A stretch of 64,000 bases of DNA, from positions 46,562,767 through 46,626,766 of the forward strand of contig NC_041016.1 in NCBI RefSeq assembly GCF_004193775.1, written 5' to 3'. The stretch is from Glycine soja. Lineage: Eukaryota > Streptophyta > Magnoliopsida > Fabales > Fabaceae. Each line of letters opens with the position of its first letter. Position 1 is the first letter of the stretch. A model generated the notes under the pieces. It was not told the origin of the DNA and made no database searches. It was given only the letters and a program-made list of their open reading frames with translations. Positions 1 to 9,503 of this stretch are shown piece after piece. The translations under genes and the position numbers were made by a program.

Positions 1-19
1 TTTTTATGGATGTGTCTTT

Positions 20-880
20 ACAGGAAATAGTTCCTAAGAAGCTTCTCTCAAAGAGGGCAAGGAAGGATGCCATGGGAGAAGGATCTACTGCGTTCCCACA
101 AGCGGATATAGAATTGGATGGAATTCGATAGGTGTTGATCATGCACACTAGCATGACCACCCTGACATAGATCTGGATGACGCTGCTCCTGAGCAACATC
201 CTTCCTGACGATCATAATTCTAATCTTCCCTTGTAGAAGTGATAGCTAGTCTATGCCATCTTGACTCAGGTTAGTATTCATGTGGCCCAGCTAATCTCGA
301 ACGCCATTTACCAATTTGCACGGATCACACCTCCAAGTGGTCCCAAAAAAGTCCAACAGAGCACTGGGGTTTCCGGCCTTGATCATGGGTCTTTGCCAGT
401 TCTATGGGTGCCGGTTACACCCACAAAGCTTATCTGGCCTCCCATTAATAGGACCTTCATAGAAAAGTACTGCATGCCAAGAAAAGCGCAGCAGCAGGGG
501 CAAGACCATCAGCAGTAGCCAGCTGCAGATGCACCATCACCACCTCTATGACAGCCACCATCCCTAGAGTCCATCTTTGCTCAGATGCAAAGGATGGAAC
601 TCTATATGCAGCATGTGGCTGACCAGCAAGTGGCCAATCATAGGGTCAGACACAATTGAATGAGATTTTTTACCGGTACACCTTGCATCAACCAAGCCAG
701 GATCCCAGCCCTTACTCATGGCCTACTCCCGAGCAGTTCGGGGCCATAGTTGCATGGCCTGGAGATAGGCCCAGTTTTCAGGCAAGGGCAGGACCCGCAG
801 TGACCCCAAGAGATGAAGATGGAACTCGGGAAGACAATGACATGGCCGATGTGATGGACTACTTCCTTCGAGGAGGCTGA
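20..880 (+). pseudogene. Degenerate ORF1 ('putative plant transposon protein') of an Ogre-like retrotransposon
   Basis: Three overlapping broken frames read like the extra ORF1 found upstream of gag in legume Ogre/Tat-type gypsy elements. Seen: a basic KRARKD-like start near 45-80, then VAQLISNAIYQFARITPP (about 280-335), a segment with VPVTPTKLIWPPINRTFIEKYC (about 400-475) and a Gln-rich tail. A last frame ends in DVMDYFLRGG at 877. Frameshifts and stops separate the pieces (for example the stop at 519), and the N-terminal half appears deleted. No gag, protease, RT or integrase follows before the 3' LTR, so this looks like a deleted, non-autonomous copy. ORF1 has no well-defined activity. 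The assignment rests on recalled similarity to annotated legume proteins. Confidence 0.6.
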
Positions 881-2424
881 GCCATTTGACCAAGATCGCT
901 TAAAATTGTGAACTCGTCTTTATTTTGTTCTTATCGCTTTTAGTATTGTTTGTTATCTTATTGTGATGGAACTTGACTTTGTTTTATCGCTTTCAGTATT
1001 TGTTTGTTATCTCATTGTGATAGAACTTGACTTTATCGCTTCCAATATGTTGATGTGTTATTTCGTTGTGATGCTTTGAAAACAAGAAAAAATTGAACAA
1101 AGAAAAAAGAGAAAGGGGATTGGTGTATGGTTTTCTTTCTTTCATGGGTCCTTTTGTCCCTTTGATAAGTGTGGTCTCGAGTTATAACTTTGCCTAGGAT
1201 TTGAACTTTTTCTATAAAAAAAAAACTAAAACTAACACGCTTTTGAAAAAAATAAATGATCTCCAATTTTCTTTGGAAAATTCATGGATCAAAACACAAA
1301 AGGTTTTTTTTTTAAAAAAAAAAAAAGGAAATGTGCACCTAGAGGGTGAAAACAATGAAAGATTTTTTTGAATGCCAAAATGGATTCGGATGTTTGTATT
1401 ACTTGATAAAAAGTGCAATCGTTGAAACACTGGCTTGGCCTAAATGTGGAAACGAACCCTAAGCCTTATTGTTTGCGTGGCCACAAAGCATTATATTTGA
1501 GTGTCCACATGGATGTGTGCTATGATTAATTTTGCATGAATTTCTAATTGTCATAATATGCGTTTCGTGGAAATGATTTGAGCATTCTCTTCTTTCTAAG
1601 CCACTGGCTAAAAAAATATCCCGACATACATTATGTCCCACCATTTGTAGGCCTTTTGAGCCAAACATCGATTTTTTGCCATAACCTTGACCTAGGATCG
1701 AAATTTCCAACCTTGCCTTAGGATGAGAAAGTAGGAGGGTCTTCCAAGCGAAGCTTCTATTATCTTGGGTTAGAGGTGTTCATCAAAAAGAAAGGAAAAA
1801 AAGAAAGAGAAAGAATCAATCAATCAAGATAGAGGAAAAGCAAAGGAAAATAGAAAAGAAAGAATGAGTTCTTTGGACCAGACAATATCTGAACAATGTG
1901 CAGAATTGTCGAAAAGAAAAAATATAAGGAAAAGAAAAAAAAAGCAATAGTAACTTGGTTAAAACCTAGGGAATGTGTAAAGTGATCGCCTACTTTAGTT
2001 ACAAACCAAATCTTTGTGTATGCCCTTTTTGTTTTGCACCAAACCAAAGAGAAAAGGAAAAAGGAAGGGGAAAGGCCAGAACAACCAAAGCCAAATTTTC
2101 TACCAAAATCTAACCTTATAAAGTCCTATTGATCCATGATGATTACGCATATTATCTTTGATTTGATGGGAAATGACTTGCAAATTCAATTTATACACCT
2201 TGAGTGGTTTTCCTCTATTCGATTGGACCCAGTGTTTCTTCTAATGTTCTTTTAAAAACGAAATGCTAATGTCTTAAATCTCATTTTTGTGGTTATGAGA
2301 AATTATATCTGCATGCTTTCATTTCCCATTAGTCACATTTGTTTTTCTTCAAAAAAAATGTATGTTGTTCTGATCGGTTTGGGGGTTTGTTTCTTTGCTA
2401 AGCGTGTTCATGTTTTTGCGAAAG
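881..2424 (+). other. Non-coding 3' region of the Ogre-like element
   Basis: AT-rich sequence with A/G-rich runs (about 1080-1130, 1300-1330, 1785-1860, 1905-1945, 2045-2080). Near-duplicate blocks at about 925-1045 repeat a 'cgcttttagtatt-gtttgttat' theme. No credible coding sequence was found on either strand; the short open frames are lysine- or phenylalanine-rich translations of low-complexity DNA. Confidence 0.5.
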
Positions 2425-3240
2425 ATTTCAAAGACAATCAGAGTCTTTTGTCAAGACTAGCAAAGTCTTCTTTACATTTCAAAGACTATCAGAGTCTTTT
2501 GTCAAGACTACCAGAGTCTTTTGTCAAGACTATCAAAGTCTTTCCCAGACTATCAGAGTCTTTTGTCAAGACTATCAAAGTCTTCTTTACATTTCCAAGA
2601 CTATCAGAGTCTTTTGTCAAGACTATCAAAGTCTTCTTTACTTTTCCAAGACTATCAGAGTCTTTTTTTTCAAGACTATCAAAGTCTTCTTTACATTTCA
2701 AAGACTATCAGAGTCTTTCGTCAATACTATCAAAGTCTTCTTTACTTTTCCAAGACTATCAAAGTCTTTTGTCAAGACTCTAAAAGTCTTCTTTACTTTT
2801 TCAAGACTATCAGAGTCATTTGTCAAGACTATCAAAGTCTTCTTTACTTTTCCAAGACTATCAAAGTCTTTTGTCAAGACTATCAAATATCAAAGTCTTC
2901 TTTACATTTCAAAGACTATCAAAGTCTTTTGTCAAGACTATCAAAATCTTCTTTACTTTTCAAAGACTATCAGAGTCTTTTGTTGAGACTTCAATGTCTC
3001 CTTTAATTTTCGAAGACTATCATAGTCTTTTTTCGAGACTTCAATGTATCCTTTACTTTTCAAAGACTATCAGAGTTTTTTGTCGAGACTTCCATGTCTC
3101 ATTTACCTTTCAAAGACTATCAATGTCTTTTGTCAAGACTTCAACGTCTTCTTTAGATTTCCCAACTTCAATGTCTTTTGTTGAGACTTCAACGTCTTCA
3201 TTACATTTCAAGACTTCAAGGTCTTTTGTTCGATACTCTG
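2425..3240 (+). repeat. Hairpin minisatellite (AAGACTaTCArAGTCTT array)
   Basis: A tandem array of roughly 50-60 bp units. Each combines the short inverted repeats AAGACTATCAGAGTCTT and AAGACTATCAAAGTCTT with spacers such as TTGTC and CTTTACWTTTC. The AAGACT and AGTCTT halves pair, so every unit can fold into small hairpins. Units degrade after about 2990, where 'ACTTCAATGTCT' variants appear. Open frames occur on both strands because the repeat lacks stops; they are not genes. Variable tandem repeats just before the 3' LTR are typical of Ogre elements. Confidence 0.85.
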
Positions 3241-3374
3241 GATACTTCATACATTTCATTCTTTTGACAGATTTCACTGCTTTGGTTTTCGCCAACTACC
3301 GGCCGAATATCAAGATTGCTGGGATGAAATTAAAGTCCTTATCTTTACTTACCTTTTCATTTTCAATAAAAGAT

Positions 3375-3391
3375 AAGTAAAGAGGGGCAAC
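3375..3391 (+). other. Polypurine tract next to 3' LTR
   Basis: The purine-rich run aagtaaagaggggcaac directly abuts the TGTTAGACCC LTR start. This is where plus-strand priming occurs in gypsy elements and it fixes the element orientation as plus. Confidence 0.65.
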
Positions 3392-4440
3392 TGTTAGACC
3401 CTAATTTTGTCCGGGGACTATCACTCGCTAGCGTTTTGATTCTTGCTAGCCGAATAAAGTTGTTCGACACCAGCTGTTACGCAAGACGAAATATTATTCG
3501 ATGTTTCGGTAAAAAAAATGCGGAAAATACACAAAAAATATGGTAAAAGGGTCATTTTAAAGCTTTTTCTAACCCCCGGCTTGCCTAGGCTAGCCTATAG
3601 CTCGCCTGGCCCCCAAATAGCTTAGGGGTGAAGTAACCAGCTCGCCTAGACAAGCAAGGTTACTTTTGGATGAAGCAACAGCTCGCATGGGTGAACTACA
3701 GAACACCAAAACCCTTCTCATTTCCTATAAATAGGAGTGAATGGGGTTGAAGAAAGGGTTCAGTTTTCAAACATTGAAAGATTTCAGTGAAATTTGAAGG
3801 AAAAAAGAGAAAAATGAGGTCGAGGCGCTACCGAATTGTGACCGTAATCAACTTCTACATCATTCTTCATTCGGTGTTCTTCGTTCCTCATCCAGTTAGT
3901 ATTTATTTTAAGTATTTGGATACAATCTATGCACCCTTAGGGGTCCTCTTTGTTGCATTGCACATCTTCATCTCATTCCTCTACCATCAGTAATCTCTTT
4001 TTTTCTTGTAAAATGAGTTTTGACTAATCATTTACATCACAAGTCGCCTTTTAATGAGATTGAAAGTAAATAAGTGAAACCAAGATGAAATCAACATGTA
4101 ATTGAGTTTTCATCCACAAAAGTCGCTTGAATTCATTCAAGGTCCAACGACTTAATGGTCTCTTTCATTTTTGTCGATTAAAATGAACCTTTCAAAAGTT
4201 TAAAATCAACTCAACGCACAACTTTCTTGATTTTAAAGAACTACATAGGTCTAAGTTCTTCATCACACTTGAGGATACGTAAGAGCAAGGGCAACACTCT
4301 TGTCAACCCCGAAAAGTAAAAAACATAACAAAGGGAAAATAAATAAATATTGAAGTCACGATTTTGCGCACCCGATTGAAGGTTGTTGTCTCTTGTGACA
4401 GACACACGATTCCGGATACCTAATACTTTAGAGCACTTGT
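3392..4440 (+). mobile_element. Ogre-like LTR (3' LTR, right end uncertain)
   Basis: Begins TGTTAGACCCTAATTTTGTC immediately after the polypurine tract. A strong TATA box, CTATAAATAGGAG, lies near 3724. The later part (about 4240-4430) matches, on the opposite strand, sequence at about 48600-48850: the 'gaggatacgtaagagc' and 'cgattgaaggttgttgtc' blocks recur in the same order. The right boundary and any target duplication could not be fixed, so the end is approximate. The small open frame at 3787-3993 inside it has no recognised domain and probably is not a gene. Confidence 0.6.
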
Positions 4441-4990
4441 TGAATGGATATTGGATATAATTAAATACCTGTAGAATTAATGATTAATCAAGAAGGAATC
4501 CATCAACTCTTGGTAATGAGTTTAAGCTCTATGAATAAAATCCCGATCAGAAAAATTAAATGAAAGAAGAAATGAGTTTCTTAAGTCATTATAAGTTAAC
4601 TCAAAAGGGTTTGACAGTAATACCATACTCTAGAGTTAACCCAGAGCTGTAAAGATGGAAGAAATTATTACACTACTCTTCTACTTCTAATGGTTTTTGA
4701 AAGTAAAATGCTACTCCATGCTATCCAGACGTTAAGGAGTGTTGTTAGACGCCTACCTTGATTAATATATTAATTTGATTAATATATTACCGGCTCGGGG
4801 TCACACACAAATGAGTGTTATAATCTCTGTTAAAAGAAATTATTTTAATATTTGATTATTAATTAAATTAGAGAATTTAATATGATCAAATGATTAATTA
4901 ATTTCAAAAGATGGAATATTATTATATTTTTGCTAGCATTGAAAATATAAATAATATGAAAGATTAGATGAAAGAATAGAAACATAGCGT
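4441..4990. other. AT-rich sequence, no gene seen
   Basis: Contains a possible second LTR-like start ('tgttagacgcctacc' near 4743) and an alternating 'attaatatattaatttgattaatatatta' stretch. No coding sequence or confirmed element ends were found. Confidence 0.4.
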
Positions 4991-4991
4991 G

Positions 4992-5253
4992 CTATAAATA
5001 GAGCCTTGGGCTGCACGTTGAATGATTTTGAAAAAATCGCTTATCTATTCTGATCTTTCCACATGTCAAAGTTGTTGACGAATATAGGTCAATCTCGGTA
5101 TGGATACACGTAGAGTCTTGGGCTATAAATAGAGCATTCGGCTGCACGTTGAATGATTTTGAAAAAATCGCTTATCTATTCTGATTTTTCCACATATCAA
5201 AGTTGTTGACGAATATAGGTCAGTCTCGGTGTGGATACACGTAGAGTCTTCAC
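4992..5253 (+). repeat. 131-bp direct tandem duplication with TATA boxes
   Basis: Two head-to-tail units (4992-5122, 5123-5253) are almost identical. Each starts CTATAAATAGAGC and ends with 'gatacacgtagagtctt'. Each unit therefore carries its own TATA-like box. The units resemble the core promoter and leader of an LTR, but no paired LTR was identified. Confidence 0.85.
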
Positions 5254-6060
5254 ATTATTGAAGAAAATTTTGTTTTAAGAGCTCATCAACAGGTATATTT
5301 TTTAATATGTCATCTGTTTATAATATAATTTAAATACAAAATAGATCATTTTATTCCGTGATGTATGTTTTTTAACACCTTTTTCTTACAAATAATTTTT
5401 TTAACTAATTAAAAATTATTAATTTTAAATATAAATTTTAAAATAATTATTATAAAAATGAACAATTTTATCATACAAAATAATTTATAATTAGATGATA
5501 ATACAAGTATTAAAACATTTTGATTAAATTCTTAAACATAAACAATCAAGTTGTAAATTGTAATTTGTGAACTCTTATATCTAAACTATTAATTATTTAT
5601 CAATAACTTCTTTTATTGCTCATATATTTTTATTACAATATTAAATGAACTTTTAAATATGTTAGAATGATTTAATCTTTTTTTGCAAAGTATTGTACAT
5701 GTAATCTAACTTCAGTGCCCATAAAAAGCATTTATGAATTTAACCTTATGCGTTACATCATGTGGAGGAGCCAATGTTGACTACTTTCAAACTCAAATGG
5801 TTAATTACTGAATGAACCTTCAAGTATTGGACTTTTGGGGTGAGACAGTTGTTTGTGAGCACGCTTATGGCTCAAGTACACTGACTACACTGAAATAAAG
5901 TCACAAATTGTAGATAAAAGTAAATTAGACCACATATTTATACATGATTGTGTTATGAGCTGGAGATTCCGTGTGGAGAAATTGAGCTGTAATTGAGACC
6001 CTTCTCTCTGTTTCCCTCTATTTCACATCTCTTCATATGATTTCACTCTCATTGCACACC
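5254..6060. other. AT-rich intergenic sequence
   Basis: No coding sequence, RNA gene or clear repeat boundary was seen. The last 120 bases become pyrimidine-rich (CTTCTCTCTGTTTCCCTC), as in a plant promoter/5' UTR region, leading into the TATA box near 6068. Confidence 0.4.
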
Positions 6061-6065
6061 TTAGA

Positions 6066-6261
6066 GCCTATAAATATCTAAAGTGTCTAATTTGCTTTTT
6101 CCCCATTTAATCTTCTTCTTCTTCTTCTTTCCCATTCACCTATTACATGGCCATTCACTTAATGTTGGACATGGAATTCAGCACCATATTTTGCATTTAT
6201 GCTTCTTTTCTATTCATAGTTCTCTTTAAGTCATTGCTGACATCATTCTCTTCCAAACACT
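6066..6261 (+). pseudogene. Gene-start fragment: TATA box plus 37-residue hydrophobic N-terminus
   Basis: A TATA-like CCTATAAATATC (near 6067) and a (CTT)n leader precede ATG at 6148. The frame encodes MAIHLMLDMEFSTIFCIYAS followed by a hydrophobic FLFIVLFKSLL segment and stops at 6259. The arrangement suits a signal anchor. Downstream, after stops, a 'SLPPNSIGW'-like stretch faintly resembles the Pro-rich hinge of plant cytochromes P450. The P450 idea is weak. A homologous copy lies inverted at about 6735-6870. Confidence 0.4.
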
Positions 6262-6730
6262 AGAAATAGTCACTCCCTCCCAATTCCATTGGTTGGTCTT
6301 TACATTAGAGAATCCTTTCAAATGCGTTCCCAACACCCAAAACAATCTTCTTAGTCACAAAAATAAAAAAGGTTTATATCATTGCTTTCACTTGCAAACA
6401 TACACATGCAATTTCATTATTCATTCCTTGTACAGTTGCTAGTGGTTCATGTGATGCTCTTTTGCATATTCAATGCTATTCAGCAAAAAAATGAGTTATA
6501 CTTCCATTGTTTGGTAATTATTTTACTTGGCAATCACATGAACTAGTTGAAGGATTCGAGAGGTTCTAGATAAAATGGAAAGTGAGAATTTGATATGTGG
6601 CCTTTTTATTTTTGTGACAAAGCAAATGTTTGGGTTTAGAGAATACATTTGAAAGGTTTCTCCTATGTAAGGTCGACCTTGGAATCAGGTGCGAGCAGCT
6701 ACTCCAAGGTTTGTAAGGGTAGGATTAAAG

Positions 6731-6872
6731 CAGTTACTTGAACAGAACAATGAAGAGAAAAGGAGCAAACAAGCAAAACATGGTGCTTAGTTCCATTTCA
6801 ATATTTAATGTTAGTGGCTTGTGATAGGTGAGTAGGGAAGAGGATGAAGCAAAATTGATGATCAGTAAAGTA
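6731..6872 (-). pseudogene. Inverted second copy of the hydrophobic gene-start fragment
   Basis: On the minus strand the segment MELSTMFCLFAPFLFIVLFK matches MEFSTIFCIYASFLFIVLFK of the plus-strand fragment at 6148-6261. The upstream DNA (ctcacctatcaca versus ttcacctattaca) also matches. The frame stops just after the hydrophobic segment. Both are decayed starts of the same unknown gene family, placed tail to tail. Confidence 0.5.
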
Positions 6873-7199
6873 AAGCCGCCAAAATTCCACTTGCGTAGCA
6901 GCAAAAGACTCCACTTTCTTAATGCAGGAAGATTCACCAAGGAACATTGGCAAGAGTAAGAATATTAATGAGGAAAAACCTCATCTACTTAAGGGTATTA
7001 ATCAGTTCAAATATCTTACTTTCATTACTATTTGAACATTTATTACGTACATCAAATTTTGGTTATTCTGTTTCCTACTTTTATTATCAAAAAATTAATT
7101 GCCTATTGTGTAGTTCATACTTTGAGATACAGAAGCCTTTGCCCTGCAAGAACGGGTGCACGTACCATTGTGCAAGCACTGCCATCTAGCTGAAGAGCT

Positions 7200-7580
7200 T
7201 TTCCACAGATTCATACCATTAAGTCTTGCCAAATACATCAGCTAAAGAGTTAAGAACTGATGATGGATCACATAGAATCTTGTATATATAGTTAGCCGGT
7301 AGTTTTATGAGTAGAAGAATCATTGATGTCACAGACAGAACAATTCCATCAACCGAGTATTATTTTTCCAAGTGTTTACAAAAGCATTAAGATAAATCAT
7401 GAGTCATGCCCTTATTGAAGGTTGAACTAAAATCATTTTGCAGATTGTTAATTGAGTTGGCAACTTGGTCCTACTTAAAATGCTTCCTTGATCCCTATTG
7501 TTTCTTTTTCCAAAGTCAGACCTCATCTCTTCCATAAGGGAAGTGCATCTAAACTTTGAATTTCAGTGAAGTAAAGCAAG
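7200..7580. other. Intergenic sequence, no gene seen
   Basis: No coding sequence, RNA gene or repeat with definable ends was found here. Confidence 0.4.
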
Positions 7581-7589
7581 AGTATCTAA

Positions 7590-7726
7590 ACTTGAATTGA
7601 GCAAAACAAGAGTATTAAGAATTTAGGAAATTGTGGAGTGAGTTCAACCGTGCTTCACCGGTACCCTCATTTCCCAAAGGCAAGCGTATGGGTGAATATC
7701 TTTAGCATGCATTAAAACCTGATGAC
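7590..7726 (-). pseudogene. Orphan exon-2 relic of the F-box/FBD family
   Basis: The stretch from 'aaaacaagagtattaag' to 'agcatgcattaaaacctg' matches exon 2 of the intact F-box genes (24603-24746, 61935-62078), including the acceptor-side 'cattaaaacctg'. It lacks part of the middle and has no matching exon 1 or 3 beside it. It lies about 1 kb beyond exon 2 of the larger pseudogene, so it is an extra copy rather than part of it. Confidence 0.6.
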
Positions 7727-8240
7727 AAGGATGTTGCAAATGTGCTCATAGCAGCTGCAGTCTCTTCCCTAGTTTTTAGGAGTTTAATTTTAAAGTTATA
7801 TTTCAAATATTAGGAGATATTAAGAGTTTATGATTCTATTTTTAAATTTAAAATTATGCTGTTATGCCTACAAATAAGGGGTGTATTAGTTATGTTTTGT
7901 GCTCTTTATATAGAGCTAGCTGCTTCAATAAAATAATTCTTACATGCCTACACATTTTTTTCTTCCTATCATAAGGAAGAGGAGTTCAATATTGGAAAGA
8001 TGCAGGAAGAAGAGGCAAATTACATACACATTATTTTAACAATTGACAAATGTTAATTGTTAAAATGTTAGCAGGAAGGATAACCTTTTCTTCTTTTAAC
8101 CATCCAACCTATCTTATATCTCCTTCAATAAGCCACTCTTCTATACATGCTTAGTAAAAGCTTCTAAAAGAATACTTTCTAAAAGTTAAAGCTTTTTTAT
8201 TTTCTTCAAACTTATTTAAATACACTTCAGGATATATATG
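7727..8240. other. AT-rich spacer with short palindromes
   Basis: Contains GCTCTTTATATAGAGC (near 7900), a near-perfect palindrome with a TATA core, and a hairpin TTTTAACAATT...AATTGTTAAAA at about 8034-8066. The TATA palindrome followed by a 'caataaaataa' run resembles the middle of a short LTR, but no partner was found. Confidence 0.35.
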
Positions 8241-9503
8241 ACAGTTGTGGCTTCAGGAACCGTAGCCATGAGAAAATTCTATCATGACAAAGCTTGAATG
8301 CTTTGGAAAAGAGAGTATCTGCTCCTTAACTTTCTCCAAGTCAATATTTGAATACTGCAGCCAAAAAGCTGTGCATATAGTCATTCTCTCCAAGCTGTTG
8401 CATTTGCCATCACGAATTTCGCCAGAAGAAGCTCATGCTCACGCACATTAAATCCTTTAAACTGAAAAACTTTGAGGCTAGACAACAAGCATTGAGGCAC
8501 TGATGCAGATGTCAACACATCTTTGTTTAAGTCAAATACTCCCTGAAACATATTTTATTTTGTGTAAAACGAGTTATCCATCATTTGTATTATATGACTA
8601 ACAGACACATAAACAAACACTTGAATTGAATTTCAGTTAAGCAAAAGCAAGAATTCAAAACTTACATTTTGTAAAACCAGAGTATTAAAAAGAGAAGAAT
8701 TGTGGAGTAGGTTCAACAGAGCTTCACCAGTAACCTCATTCAATTGCAGAAGTCAACTTTCCGAAAACTGGTAGATGGGTGAAAATATCAGCAGCATGCA
8801 CTAAAACCTGAATGACAAGGAAAAATTTGTTCAAATTCTCAATATCATCAACTTTTCTGTTTTTCCTTTTTTTTTCTTTCTATTGAAAGATTAAAACTAG
8901 TTAGGCTATAGTACGTGGCAGGTAAAATGTCTAGTAATTGAGGTTTTCTGGATGTTACTGGCATTCGAACCCAGTTCCTTATGAATACAATTTCCATACA
9001 GACCAAGAATGCAGGTGTCTAGTAATTGAGGTTAACTTGTTTGCATATTATGTCAACACATTTTCACTAAGCAAAAACTTATATTTACTGTATAATTTTA
9101 ATTAACTATAAAAATTATAAGAATGTATAAAAAATTTAGAAACTTGCACAGGAGTCAAACATGCCAGTGTTGATCTTGCCGCAGCCACTGCCTTCCTTAC
9201 ATTTGAGGAACTGTCTGGACTTGACAGTTGACAACTAGTTTATATTCTATCAAAAAATTTAAAAAGGAAACTAAACAAACACGTATATTGAATTCTTATC
9301 ATAAAAGCAACCACAGGAAAATAACTATTACAGTCATCTCTTTTCATAAAAGCAACCACAGGAAAACAAATTAAGCATACATTGTACCACAGTAATTTCA
9401 ACTGTTCCACATCACGGATTTGGGTGAGAAGCTTATGTACTTGAAATCCAACTTTTCCCATTCTATCCTTTCTTTCTTCATCAATGACAATAACTAGAGA
9501 AGC

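Noticed and set aside
2425..3240. CRISPR-like appearance of regularly spaced repeats
   Set aside because: Spacers are themselves repeats, unit length varies, and this is a plant retrotransposon 3' region.
2289..3380. Long open frames on both strands through the hairpin array
   Set aside because: They are translations of a tandem repeat without stops; strands mirror each other and no domain is present.
4743..4830. Second LTR start 'tgttagacgcctacc'
   Set aside because: Similar first bases to the Ogre LTR but no following homology and no end found.
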